Below are positions 1 through 8,415 of a stretch of 50,558 nt of DNA, in pieces; within the stretch, counting starts at the first letter, position 1; the number at the start of each line of letters is the position of its first letter. The translations under genes and the position numbers were made by a program. Source of the stretch: Alphaproteobacteria bacterium (GTDB taxonomy: Bacteria > Pseudomonadota > Alphaproteobacteria > Rs-D84). The stretch covers positions 1 through 50,558 of the forward strand of contig WRKW01000007.1 of the NCBI GenBank assembly GCA_009777955.1. The letters run 5' to 3'. The notes under the pieces are model-generated. The model worked only from the letters and a program-made list of their open reading frames with translations. It did no database searches and was not told the DNA's origin.

Positions 1-1
1 A

Positions 2-100
2 GCCGCCAGCCTTGTTGCTACTGTATTGAATGCGACCCAGATTTCAGCTATTAACAAGATATCTGAAGCGGCTGATAAGTGTCAGGGGGCGATTGAATGA
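2..100 (+). CDS. C-terminal end of a small upstream protein (partial)
   Basis: Only the last 32 codons are inside the window; the reading frame ends at the TGA at 98-100. The visible tail is Ala/Ile rich, with one Cys and an amphipathic, helix-like pattern. Its stop overlaps the start of the next gene as ATGA, which indicates translational coupling. The same arrangement (small gene, ATGA, giant exported protein) recurs at 37436-41175, where the small partner has a signal peptide, a coiled coil and a glycine-rich membrane segment. By analogy this is probably the same type of partner, but the N-terminus is not available to test that. Confidence 0.7.
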   Translation, partial: AASLVATVLNATQISAINKISEAADKCQGAIE

Positions 101-3100
101 AAAAGCTGATCCTGATCTTTTGTATGATTATGATATCGACCGCAATACCCGTAATGGCCGCATGGGAGAATGATCGTTTTCAAGAGATTCATTTTCAGGG
201 TATGGATTCAGATCAGATAAACGAACAGCGTAAAGAACAGCTTTATAAAGATCTGCTTAGACCCTATATGCTTAGAGAAGGAGATTTGCCTTTTTCTGTA
301 AGTTTTAATGAAGAAGAACTATCATTGCTTGAATCTTACATTCCAAATTATTTAGATCTTTTCTTCAATGCTACGATTGTCGATACCGCCATCAGAACCC
401 TGGTTCCGGAAGACGAACAATCGTTTGTTGCAGAGATGTATCTGTTTGTAATGGATTCTGATGGCAAAATTTCCCCCCGTGATTTGATTTTTATTTGCCT
501 TTCGGCTGGTTGGGATGTATCCGACAGACATGGTGAATATATGTGCAAGGAATTTGCTAATATGTTACTGGCTCCTTTTATTTCACAGGATGGTGTATTA
601 TCCGCCGCGAATGAATGCCATCGGAAAGGGGGCATTTACCATGAAGGCGAATGTTTGGGTAGGGATGGGCATGCGCTTTTGTATTACGATGCTTGCAAGC
701 GAACTGATGGGGATTGGACCAGATGTATCCGTGATTTCAAAGATCTTTCTACCAATGTGTTGACAGGAAAAGAATTCGTATATCAGTGGGGTCGCATGAA
801 AAAACCACCGTTTAATATGACTTGCAAGAATGAATTTGAATCACGGGGGAGTCAGGATTTTCTTCAATGTACCGCCGGTGGGAAGGCGTATGAGTTCGAA
901 TTTGACAGTTTGAATAAAGATCAGGGACACTTAGCAGAAAGCTCTGTAAATAATGCAATGTGCAAATTGTTTGGTGGAGAACCTATGAGATTTACGGGCG
1001 GTATGTATTCAGGTTTTCCTTGCAGACTTTCAAAGGTAGGGTGCGAAGAGCTTAATAACTTTGCGAAAACAATTTGGCATTCTGCAAAATTTGTTAGTTA
1101 TTCGAAAGATGAAGTCTGCGCATTAAAAAGTAGTCGGGAGTTCCAAGGGGATGTCTATACACACTCCCTAAAAACTGCATTTGGGATAGATCCGAAAGTA
1201 TTTTACAACGCTGGGATAAATACTCGTGCAGAAAATGCAAGAGAGCAGGCCGAAAAATATCTGCGTATGCAGCTTGCCGGACACCCGGAAGTGCCGACTG
1301 GTACACCCATATACTGCGAACCGTACATAAGAACAACCCTTGAAAGAACACCTTTCATAAGTGATTATGTTCTTACTTGTCGTGTGGGAGATAAAACCAT
1401 AGAATTTTTATTCAAAGATCTCGGTGAGGCTTTTGATTATGAGGTAAGGGCTGGTGATGTTGCAATGGATTGTATAGTAGAAGCCGGCGGTTCATTTCGT
1501 GGAAAGACCTGCAGAATCAATAAAGAACAATGCGGTATTCTGGATCAATATCTGAAAGACAAAGGCTTACAAGGCGCACGATATGACGACAGTATACGCG
1601 GATGTGTTTTATTAAATGCCCAAACCGCTCACCGTATAAACAGGGGAATAGAAATCGGTGTTGGTGTGGTAGTGATTATCGGTGGTACGATAGTTACGGT
1701 TTACAGCGGTGGTATGACATCGCCTGTCTTGGTTTATGGCGGTGCGATGTTGATGGGTGATGCCGTGTTTTATGGTGCCATGGCGGTAAACGATCGTTTG
1801 GAAGATACAAAGTCCGCCCGCAGATTTCTGTCGTTTTTGGAAGATGCGAATAAATGCCAAAGCGTGGATTGCGTTGCAAAGGTTTTGAATGATAATTACA
1901 GACGATTGATGGAAATCCAAGGCGATTTGATCCAGGAAGATAAAGACGATTTGGAAAGCGCATTGGATCGTTTATTAGAACTTGCCGGCGATGAAATGAC
2001 CGAATGCAAGAACGACCGTGGTGAAACAGTAACCGCAACGATTGCGGAATGCGCGATGTGGAATTCCACGTTGCGTTGGTATGATGTGGTTGGGAATTAT
2101 ACAGAAATGGCACTTACTATCGGATATATAGCGTATAGTTTTGGTGTAACGCCCGCTACATTTGCAAGAATTGGAAGGACACAACGTGCCGCCGCGGGCA
2201 TCAGCAGCACCCCCACCGCCACCGGCACGCGAACCGTGACAACAACATCGGATGTGGCAGATGCAGCGGGTTCAACAGCACGTCAAACGGATAATATTGT
2301 ACAACCAAATGCGGCAGATGCAGTTGGCGGAGACCATGGGAGTTATGGATTAGAAAGATTACGGAATTCAATTAATGACGATGAGGTATTTTATGCATTG
2401 ATAGCAAGGCAAAATCAAAATAGCGCAATTACGACGGATATAAAAAATATAACAAAGCAGACATTGGGTATAAGTGATGCCGATGATATCATTCTTGTAA
2501 CTGTCGATGGATCTATTTATGTAAAAAAATCTATACTGGGTTCGCTTGAAAAAGAAGTTAATCTTATAGATGCTTTAAAAAATAACGGATACAAGATAGA
2601 GGAAATTAACCTGAATGGAGGAATGCCAGTCATTAGGATTATAGATGGACCTATCGAGAAATATAGTGGATTCAGTCTGGAAGTTAATGCGATGCGTAGA
2701 CAATATTTAGAGAATTTAAATCGAATAGATAATACCCTGGGGACAGAGGCGGATAAAATAGTTGAGAAAGTGCTTGCCCAGGTACCAGGTAGTGAACATG
2801 GACGTTTTTTTCAAGTCTACAATGATTTTGTCGATATCAGTAGGAGGCATTTTCAACCAGGATCGCCAAATTATATAAAGGCGCGACAAAATATATCGAA
2901 TGCAGAAATGGATCCTATATTGGGACGTTATGTACAGGAGTTAGATGACTTGTTAACCATGAAAGGGGTGGATGTAAATATAAACAAGAGTCGACTATCT
3001 GAAGTCATAATGCCCAGATTTGATAGGCCTGCCGCAAGGCTGCAAGTTAATACAGTACAAGACACATACGTCGGAATTATTCGTGGTAACACAAATTCTG

Positions 3101-3528
3101 TGGAAACAATACGGAACTTTCATAATGCGGTACCAGATGACAAGATCAGGCTTGCACAGAATATGGTTGATGGCATTTCTCCGCAGTATGGGATACAGGG
3201 GGTAAAAGTGGAAATTGTTCCTCAAAGTGAACTTGGGGGAAGCTTTGCAGCGCAGTATGTAAAAAATTCTAATAAGATACAAATTTCAGACATATATATC
3301 AAAGAAACAAAAGATCCGGCGGGTTTTATAGGATTAGTCGCACATGAATTTGAACACGCTGTCCAGCATATTGCGCCAAGAAAAACTGTATTTGGCAAAC
3401 AACTTTATGAAGCATCCAGTGGGATTTATTCAAAAAATGGTGTTCTCTATTACGGTAATCTGGTAGAGCAAGATTCTTATATGTTCAGCGGTGTTGCTGA
3501 TGGAATAGTTGAAAAAATACTTCGTTAG
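97..3528 (+). CDS. Giant exported Cys-rich protein with C-terminal HExxH motif
   Basis: 1143 residues. It starts with a clear Sec signal peptide (MKK followed by a hydrophobic stretch ending near AMA-type residues at 20-22). Residues about 240-345 and 410-505 look like two copies of one Cys-containing module (Cys, ~17-20 residues, Cys, a Phe-rich strand, MC or DC, then CR). Residues about 511-560 form a glycine-rich hydrophobic region, probably two membrane helices. An Ala/Thr-rich linker follows at about 690-745. The C-terminal domain carries HEFEH at 1083-1087 and a downstream EQDSY (Glu 1124), the layout of a zinc metallopeptidase, although the substrate is unknown. The start ATG overlaps the upstream stop. 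No known family is recognised over the whole length. A surface-anchored or secreted peptidase or toxin-like effector is inference. Confidence 0.85.
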   Translation: MKKLILIFCMIMISTAIPVMAAWENDRFQEIHFQGMDSDQINEQRKEQLYKDLLRPYMLREGDLPFSVSFNEEELSLLESYIPNYLDLFFNATIVDTAIRTLVPEDEQSFVAEMYLFVMDSDGKISPRDLIFICLSAGWDVSDRHGEYMCKEFANMLLAPFISQDGVLSAANECHRKGGIYHEGECLGRDGHALLYYDACKRTDGDWTRCIRDFKDLSTNVLTGKEFVYQWGRMKKPPFNMTCKNEFESRGSQDFLQCTAGGKAYEFEFDSLNKDQGHLAESSVNNAMCKLFGGEPMRFTGGMYSGFPCRLSKVGCEELNNFAKTIWHSAKFVSYSKDEVCALKSSREFQGDVYTHSLKTAFGIDPKVFYNAGINTRAENAREQAEKYLRMQLAGHPEVPTGTPIYCEPYIRTTLERTPFISDYVLTCRVGDKTIEFLFKDLGEAFDYEVRAGDVAMDCIVEAGGSFRGKTCRINKEQCGILDQYLKDKGLQGARYDDSIRGCVLLNAQTAHRINRGIEIGVGVVVIIGGTIVTVYSGGMTSPVLVYGGAMLMGDAVFYGAMAVNDRLEDTKSARRFLSFLEDANKCQSVDCVAKVLNDNYRRLMEIQGDLIQEDKDDLESALDRLLELAGDEMTECKNDRGETVTATIAECAMWNSTLRWYDVVGNYTEMALTIGYIAYSFGVTPATFARIGRTQRAAAGISSTPTATGTRTVTTTSDVADAAGSTARQTDNIVQPNAADAVGGDHGSYGLERLRNSINDDEVFYALIARQNQNSAITTDIKNITKQTLGISDADDIILVTVDGSIYVKKSILGSLEKEVNLIDALKNNGYKIEEINLNGGMPVIRIIDGPIEKYSGFSLEVNAMRRQYLENLNRIDNTLGTEADKIVEKVLAQVPGSEHGRFFQVYNDFVDISRRHFQPGSPNYIKARQNISNAEMDPILGRYVQELDDLLTMKGVDVNINKSRLSEVIMPRFDRPAARLQVNTVQDTYVGIIRGNTNSVETIRNFHNAVPDDKIRLAQNMVDGISPQYGIQGVKVEIVPQSELGGSFAAQYVKNSNKIQISDIYIKETKDPAGFIGLVAHEFEHAVQHIAPRKTVFGKQLYEASSGIYSKNGVLYYGNLVEQDSYMFSGVADGIVEKILR

Positions 3529-3681
3529 ATATTTAGGTTCAAGTATCATTAATATATTGTCGTTCCGGGATTCGTGTCGTGTATGGCTTTGTAATGACAA
3601 TGATGGTACAGAGAATATACACTTTTTGCTTGTGTTGGCATGCTTAAAACAGCTATGGTTGGTTATGTATAGGGGGTGAAT

Positions 3682-4218
3682 ATGAAACGGATTATAGCTG
3701 TTGCTGTGGCAATTTTTTTAACAACAATAGGGGCGAACGCAATGGACAGGGAAAATACAATATATTTGGATTTGAAATATGGGCGTGTGGTAATCGAATT
3801 GGATTCTGCCGTTGCGCCGAAACATGTGGAAAGAATAAAGGAATTAACGCGCAAGGGATTTTATGATGGAATAAAATTCCATCGTGTTATTCCGGGATTT
3901 ATGGCGCAGACCGGTGATCCGACTGGTACCGGTTCCGGCGGTTCCGGCCAGAAATTGGCGGCTGAATTCAATAACACACCGCATGTCCGTGGGGTGGTGT
4001 CTATGGCACGTGCCCAAGATATAAACAGTGCGGATAGCCAATTTTTCATAGTATTCGGCGATGCGCGCTTTCTGGACAACCAATATACCGCATTTGGTAA
4101 GGTCACGTCTGGAATGGAATTTGTAGATCAGATAAAGGCTGGAACTTCGGAAAATAACGGATCGGTAGACAATCCCGATGTAATTGTAAAAATGCAAATC
4201 GCATCAGATGCCGAATGA
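3682..4218 (+). CDS. Exported cyclophilin-type peptidyl-prolyl cis-trans isomerase
   Basis: 178 residues from ATG 3682, which is preceded by an AGGGGG Shine-Dalgarno at 3671-3676; an in-frame GTG at 3676 lies inside that site and is unlikely. An N-terminal signal peptide of about 20 residues (hydrophobic core, ending GANA) predicts periplasmic location. The cyclophilin fold shows the hallmark motifs FHRVIPGFMAQTGDP (active-site Arg and Phe), SQFFI and FLDNQYTAFG; Trp of the eukaryotic enzymes is replaced by Phe, as is common in bacterial enzymes. It likely catalyses proline isomerisation during folding of exported proteins. It stands alone, between the giant exported protein and a repeat-containing gap. 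Confidence 0.93.
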   Translation: MKRIIAVAVAIFLTTIGANAMDRENTIYLDLKYGRVVIELDSAVAPKHVERIKELTRKGFYDGIKFHRVIPGFMAQTGDPTGTGSGGSGQKLAAEFNNTPHVRGVVSMARAQDINSADSQFFIVFGDARFLDNQYTAFGKVTSGMEFVDQIKAGTSENNGSVDNPDVIVKMQIASDAE

Positions 4219-4229
4219 CTTATATAAAC

Positions 4230-4325
4230 ATTGGATTCCCACCTGCGTGGGAATGACGGCAACTTAGTTGCCGTTAAAAGTTTGTCCACGAAATTATTGA
4301 ATTATGCCGGAGTGACATTGTTGTG
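4230..4325 (+). repeat. Dispersed intergenic repeat, palindromic modules
   Basis: This gap holds a palindrome TTCCCACCTGCGTGGGAA followed by GACGGCAACTTAGTTGCCGTT (an inverted repeat of GGCAAC) and a CCGGAGTGACA box. The second module recurs at 41334-41356 and, degenerate, at 44251-44276; the third recurs at 36760, 37250 and 41385. It is a REP-like mosaic repeat and also a possible terminator for the cyclophilin gene. Confidence 0.7.
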
Positions 4326-4370
4326 TGAAAGTATGATTTTTTGATCGCTTATTTAATCAGAAATTATGTT

Positions 4371-4709
4371 TCATGCCGCTGCACGGATACGCCTTGTGTT
4401 CTTGCTTACTTCGATCATTTTGATAAGGGCTATAGCCCTTTCATCAATTTGCTTGTGCACTTCTGGTGGTAAACTTTCGATGCTTTTTGCATCCGACAGC
4501 ACAAGTGTAGAATGCTGCCAGTGTCTATATGCTTCAAACACGGCTTCTGTAACATTAAAACCATGGGAAGCCGTCAAAGTTTCGCACAGGTATTCATAGA
4601 ATTCCGCGTTTGATTCCGGGGTCTTGGGTTTATCTACTGCCCTGATGAAGTATTCCAAAGGTCGTGCGGTTTTTTTTATATTGTGTTTCTGTGTTTGGGA
4701 AAAAATCAT
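4371..4709 (-). CDS. Hypothetical cytosolic protein, 112 aa
   Basis: 112 residues with no signal peptide or membrane segment, and a charged, mostly helical composition ending RRIRAAA. The start at 4709 has a GGAGAA Shine-Dalgarno, and an extended -10 (TGATATAAT on the minus strand, hexamer at 4737-4742) lies just upstream, which supports a real transcribed gene. It is divergently oriented from the Nudix gene. No family is recognised. Confidence 0.65.
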   Translation of the reverse strand: MIFSQTQKHNIKKTARPLEYFIRAVDKPKTPESNAEFYEYLCETLTASHGFNVTEAVFEAYRHWQHSTLVLSDAKSIESLPPEVHKQIDERAIALIKMIEVSKNTRRIRAAA

Positions 4710-4790
4710 CTGGTTTCTCCGTTTGTACTCACATGCATTATATCATACTTATCAAGAAACCATGAAATTTTTTTATTTGCGTTTAAGATT

Positions 4791-4818
4791 TTGGTTTTCA
4801 GAGATTCTATGATATAAT
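4791..4818 (+). promoter_or_regulatory. Promoter of the Nudix gene
   Basis: TTGGTT at 4791-4796, a 16-bp spacer, and TATAAT at 4813-4818 preceded by TGA (extended -10). The transcript would have a leader of about 85 nt before ATG 4913. A back-to-back extended -10 on the minus strand at 4737-4742 serves the 112-aa gene. Confidence 0.6.
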
Positions 4819-4912
4819 GCAAAGCTTTTGTCGGGAATATAGATTGCAATTTGAAATTTATCATAGTACAACTTAGCCAAAATATATAATAAATCAGCCA
4901 GTGGGGAAAGCA

Positions 4913-5326
4913 ATGGAAAAACATATCAGAATATTGGTGGTTGCAGATATCAAACATCCCGATGGGCGAGAGTTCATGAACGAGTTTACAGAGAAAAAAA
5001 CTAATCGTAAATTCTATCGTCGGTCTGGTGGTGGTGTTAATTTTGGGGAACTTGCGATTGATGCCTTGCGCCGCGAGTTTATGGAAGAATATGGTCTGTC
5101 AGTGATTATTGGAAACAGGCTGGAGGTTTACGAAAATACCTTTGAATACGAAGGTAATGCTTGTCATGAAATAGTTTTTGTTTACGAAGCAGAATTTGAA
5201 GATAAATCCATATATTCAAAGGAAATAATTCCGAACATCGAAGGCGAAATGAATAAAAGCGATATCGGCCTGTGGATAGATAAATCAAAGATGATTCGTG
5301 ATGGACAGATTTATTATAAAGGATAG
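4913..5326 (+). CDS. Nudix hydrolase
   Basis: 137 residues. The complete Nudix box is visible: G-x5-E-x7-REFMEEYGL (GGVNFGE ... REFMEEYGL), which binds the divalent metals used to cleave nucleoside diphosphate-X substrates. The start at ATG 4913 is chosen because GGGGAAAG sits at the right distance; an upstream in-frame GTG at 4901 overlaps that site. The protein is single-domain and soluble. The substrate cannot be told from sequence; small Nudix proteins of this size act on (d)NTPs, NDP-sugars or similar. It is a monocistronic gene followed by a hairpin-containing repeat. Confidence 0.88.
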   Translation: MEKHIRILVVADIKHPDGREFMNEFTEKKTNRKFYRRSGGGVNFGELAIDALRREFMEEYGLSVIIGNRLEVYENTFEYEGNACHEIVFVYEAEFEDKSIYSKEIIPNIEGEMNKSDIGLWIDKSKMIRDGQIYYKG

Positions 5327-5364
5327 ACGTGGTCAACCGTATATCTGGGTAATTTTATAATCTG

Positions 5365-5480
5365 AACGGCTCTCGTCAGAGAGCCGTCATGCTTTCTGTT
5401 TTTTGAATGAATAATGAATAATGAATAATTAATGCGTCGCGCATAGCGCACACCACCGTCATGCTTGCGCATGTGGATTA
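5365..5480 (+). repeat. Dispersed repeat: CGGCTCTC/GAGAGCCG hairpin plus AATGAATAAT tract
   Basis: The hairpin CGGCTCTC-gtca-GAGAGCCG (5367-5386) is followed by TTTTTTGAATGAATAATGAA and a GCGTCGCGCAtAGCGC stem. The same composite occurs at 41213-41320 in the same orientation and at 13151-13270 inverted; the hairpin alone occurs at 23043 and 37307. It can serve as a terminator between the Nudix gene and sodB. Confidence 0.75.
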
Positions 5481-5513
5481 TGATTTGAAGTGCACCATTT
5501 TTTATAAAAGTGT

Positions 5514-6074
5514 CTATTTTTTCGAATTGCCTGTCACGAATTCCCAATTTACCAGATGATCCAGAAATGCGTCGCAAAAATCCCCCCGACGATTCTGATA
5601 GTCCAGATAATAAGCATGTTCCCATACGTCCAGTGTCATCAGGGGCTTTTGTCCATGCTTTATGGGGCTATCTGCATTTGCAGTAGTGATGATTTTCAGC
5701 GTGCCGTCATCATCGATCAACCATACCCAACCACTGCCGAACACAGATAGGGCGGCGGTCTTGAATTCCGATTTAAAGTCTTTGAATGCGCTTTCTATTT
5801 CTGTTGGGATTCCATCGCCAGAATTTTTCAATCCGTTGAAAAAGAAAACATGGTTAAATATCTGCGCAGCATTGTTAAAAATTTTTCCATCGGAATTCTT
5901 TACAATATACTCCAACGACGCATTTTCAAACTCTGTACCCTTTATCAACGTGTTCAAATTGCTTATATACCCACCCAGATGCTTGTCATAATGATAATCA
6001 ATTGCGGTGGCGGAAATATACGGCTCTAAGGAATCGCGCACAAAGTGCAATGGGAACTGGTCAAGCGTGAACAT
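5514..6074 (-). CDS. sodB: Superoxide dismutase, Fe/Mn family (Fe-type features)
   Basis: 186 residues, close to the usual 190-200 of SodB. Metal ligands are in place: His28 (in HYDKH), His75 (in FNHVFFF), Asp149 and His153 (DVWEHAYY). Gln71 before the second ligand and the FGSGWVWL strand fit iron-type enzymes. It is oddly divergent at the first helix (KHLGGY instead of KHHxxY) and has Phe in place of the usual Trp in NHTFYW. The start has an AAAGAAAG Shine-Dalgarno-like site. It dismutates superoxide in the cytoplasm. It suggests an organism that meets oxygen at least occasionally. Confidence 0.93.
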   Translation of the reverse strand: MFTLDQFPLHFVRDSLEPYISATAIDYHYDKHLGGYISNLNTLIKGTEFENASLEYIVKNSDGKIFNNAAQIFNHVFFFNGLKNSGDGIPTEIESAFKDFKSEFKTAALSVFGSGWVWLIDDDGTLKIITTANADSPIKHGQKPLMTLDVWEHAYYLDYQNRRGDFCDAFLDHLVNWEFVTGNSKK

Positions 6075-6229
6075 TATATCTTTCTTTTGTGTTCTGCTAT
6101 CCGATTTATCATACTTGAAACAGCTATCCTATGTCCGTCCGTATTCATTCCGGCGAGTTTACGCCGGGGTGTAAACAAAGACGGGTGGCGGGGCAGTATT
6201 CCACAGTATATGGCAGCTTAAAACTTGAA

Positions 6230-6427
6230 TAGTCCGTTCTTCGTCCTATCGGACTACGAAGGACATCCTTCTCCTAATCGTCTTCGGCTATCTTACTGGC
6301 GTAAGCCATCCGAAGCACGAAGTGCGATAGCCCGTTCTTCGTCCTATCGGACTACGAAAGGCATCCTTCTCCTAATCATCTTCGGCTGCCTTACTGGCGT
6401 AAGCCATCCGAAGCACGAAGTGCGAAG
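6230..6427. repeat. 98-bp tandem duplication of nested hairpins beside tRNA-Ser
   Basis: Two head-to-tail units (6230-6327 and 6328-6427) are nearly identical. Each contains several short inverted repeats (TTCGTCC/GGACTACGAA, CTTCGGCT/AGCCATCCGAAG, GCACGAAGTGC). It lies immediately 3' of the tRNA-Ser gene, so it would be transcribed in the tRNA precursor or act as a terminator array. The rest of the 6075-6430 gap shows no gene. Confidence 0.85.
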
Positions 6428-6429
6428 GA

Positions 6430-6519
6430 TGGCGGAAGCGCAGGGATTCGAACCCCGGATCGAGTTGCCCCGATGCTCGATTTCAAGTCGAGTGCATTCA
6501 ACCACTCTGCCACGCTTCC
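6430..6519 (-). tRNA. tRNA-Ser (anticodon UGA)
   Basis: Read on the minus strand: a 7-bp acceptor stem GGAAGCG/CGCTTCC, anticodon loop CTTGAAA (anticodon TGA), a long class II variable arm, a T-arm with TTCGAAT, discriminator G and an encoded CCA at 6430-6432. The length of 90 nt is normal for tRNA-Ser. Confidence 0.96.
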
Positions 6520-6568
6520 GTTTTTATTATTCCCTGCCTGTCATGCAAAGGAACAGCGACATTATATA

Positions 6569-7372
6569 TTATTTTTTACGCATTGCAACCGCGAATAATA
6601 CAGCACCGATGACCAGCATCACACCAGACAACAGCTGACCCATGGTCAGACCCCAGCTGGTAAGGAATCCTATTTGTGCATCTGGTTCACGGAATTGTTC
6701 GCAGAATATTCGGAATATCGCATATCCAACTGCGGCCACACCGGACAACGCGCCCGCGCGTTCGCGCAGCCGTGTAAATTTCCAAAGGCAAAGCATTATC
6801 ACGAATAGCAATGCTCCTTCTAGTGCTGCCTCGTAAAGCGGGCTGGCGTGACGTGGTGTCTGATCCTTTATACCGATGAATACTATGCCAAGCGACCCGT
6901 CTGTGGCGCGACCCATGACTTCCATATTTATGAAATTCGCTATTCTCCCCAGAAATACTCCAATTGGGGCGACAACCGCCATAATATCAAGAATACGCAG
7001 ATAATCGCCGATGTTTCGTTTTGCAAACAGGAATACTGCGGCAAGTACACCCAAGAGTCCGCCGTGAAAGCTCATCCCGCCGTGCCAGATCATAAATATT
7101 TCAATCGGATTGGTAATAAAGAATGACAGGTTATAAAACAAAACATAACCCAGCCGCCCGCCAATGATTGTGCCAAGTATCACATAGGTCAAAAGATCGT
7201 CGAAATATTTCTGGTTTCTGACTTTGGAGTCTTGATTTTTTTCCCGGGATAATTTTTTGAATAAATAGTATCCTATAATAAACGCCGCTACATAGGAAAG
7301 CGCGTACCACCGTATTTCAAATCCGAACAGGTCGACAGCAACGGGGGATATTGGGTGTATGTTAATCGCCAT
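6569..7372 (-). CDS. lgt: Prolipoprotein diacylglyceryl transferase
   Basis: 267 residues. This polytopic inner-membrane protein transfers diacylglycerol from phosphatidylglycerol to the lipobox cysteine of prolipoproteins. Family signatures are visible: IRWYALSYV near the N-terminus, HGGMSFHGGLLG in the middle, GRIANFINMEVMGR (the Lgt signature), and the RHASPLYEA segment. Seven hydrophobic segments are apparent. The start has an AAGGA site. The stop of a 45-codon gene lies 11 nt upstream on the same strand, so the two are probably co-transcribed. Confidence 0.97.
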   Translation of the reverse strand: MAINIHPISPVAVDLFGFEIRWYALSYVAAFIIGYYLFKKLSREKNQDSKVRNQKYFDDLLTYVILGTIIGGRLGYVLFYNLSFFITNPIEIFMIWHGGMSFHGGLLGVLAAVFLFAKRNIGDYLRILDIMAVVAPIGVFLGRIANFINMEVMGRATDGSLGIVFIGIKDQTPRHASPLYEAALEGALLFVIMLCLWKFTRLRERAGALSGVAAVGYAIFRIFCEQFREPDAQIGFLTSWGLTMGQLLSGVMLVIGAVLFAVAMRKK

Positions 7373-7383
7373 GTTTAAAATCC

Positions 7384-7521
7384 TTATTTTCCATAAAACC
7401 GTTCGTTGATTAATTTAATATATTCCACGCGAAGGTTTTTATACAGGGTTTTCCACTGTTTTATTTCTTTTTCCAATTCTTGTATTTTCATGGCATCTGA
7501 TTTTTCATATTCGTTGGACAT
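7384..7521 (-). CDS. Small coiled-coil protein upstream of lgt, 45 aa
   Basis: This short frame begins MSNEYEKSDAMKIQELEKEI and ends ERFYGK before TAA at 7386-7384. It has an AAGGA Shine-Dalgarno upstream of its ATG at 7521-7519. It is rich in Glu, Lys and hydrophobics in a heptad-like pattern, so a short coiled coil is likely. The 11-nt distance to lgt and correct initiation signals argue it is translated. No family is recognised; many proteobacteria encode small charged proteins here, but no role is known to me. Confidence 0.6.
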   Translation of the reverse strand: MSNEYEKSDAMKIQELEKEIKQWKTLYKNLRVEYIKLINERFYGK

Positions 7522-7599
7522 TTTTTCATCCTTTTGTTCTCTCTTGACTATTTATCATCAATATTATATATTACCGTTACAAAATCAAAGGAGAAAATC

Positions 7600-8328
7600 A
7601 TGCCAGCAAAAAAAACCAGTTCAAAGCGTCCAGTCGCAAGTCCCATGGCGCGTAATAACGATAACATGGGTCTGTTTTTTCAACGTGTGTTTGCGATAAT
7701 GTTCGGGGCGGTTGCATTGACCGGGATTTCTTCGTACGTGACGATCATGTATGGCTTGCCGCTATTGGTGGGGCAACACGGGTTTACCGCATTATTTTAT
7801 GTTGCCATGTTCGGCGGATTTGGCCTGTCCATCTGGACCCAGGCGCGTATATTCAGCCTTAAACCGGAAGTCGGCGGATTGTTGCTTGCGGTATATTCGG
7901 TTCTTATCGGTATAGTGATTACCCCGCTGGTGGCGGGTGCGCTGATGATCAACCCCGCATCGCTTTGGCAGGCATTCTTCCTTGCGGCGGCAATGTTCGG
8001 TTGTATGGCTTTGTTCGGATACAAGACCACAAAAGATCTAAGTTTTCTTGGCCGTTTCCTGTTTATGGGAATGATAGGCCTTATACTGGTTGGTGTCGCA
8101 TCCATCTTTTGGCCATTAGGCAGCGGATTTGCGACAATAGTAAGTCTGATCGGTGTTCTGGTGTTTGCATTGTTCACGGCGTATGATATGCAGTTTTTAA
8201 AGAACGTATACAAAGCCGGCGGCGATACAACCCAGCGGAATCAGCTTGCGATTCTGGGGGCGTTGCACCTTTACATAGCGTTCATTGCTATGTTTCAGTA
8301 TATACTAAGCCTTTTGAATAGAAGATAA
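7600..8328 (+). CDS. BI-1/YccA-family integral membrane protein
   Basis: 242 residues with about seven hydrophobic segments and a basic N-terminus (PAKKTSSKRP). The C-terminal block FALFTAYDMQFLKN...ALHLYIAFIAMFQYILSLL matches the Bax inhibitor-1-like family (YbhL/YccA, formerly UPF0005), with the conserved Asp in AYD. ATG 7600 is chosen because AAAGGAGA precedes it; an earlier in-frame ATG at 7534 lacks a ribosome site. The family is linked to membrane proteostasis and ion leak; the exact role here is unknown. Confidence 0.9.
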   Translation: MPAKKTSSKRPVASPMARNNDNMGLFFQRVFAIMFGAVALTGISSYVTIMYGLPLLVGQHGFTALFYVAMFGGFGLSIWTQARIFSLKPEVGGLLLAVYSVLIGIVITPLVAGALMINPASLWQAFFLAAAMFGCMALFGYKTTKDLSFLGRFLFMGMIGLILVGVASIFWPLGSGFATIVSLIGVLVFALFTAYDMQFLKNVYKAGGDTTQRNQLAILGALHLYIAFIAMFQYILSLLNRR

Positions 8329-8415
8329 ATGTTTTCAGTCGTCAGTCGACAGTAGTTATCATTCAGAAATTATACCGATTGCCGGCTGGATCAGTAATGT
8401 TAAATGGAGTTTATT

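Noticed and set aside
6230-6427. Possible CRISPR array
   Set aside because: Only two near-identical 98-bp units without alternating unique spacers; it is a tandem duplication. No cas genes are present.
6225-6638. 137-codon plus-strand frame across the tandem repeat, tRNA-Ser and lgt end
   Set aside because: It runs through a tRNA in antisense and through repeats; its peptide is the usual false translation of such regions.
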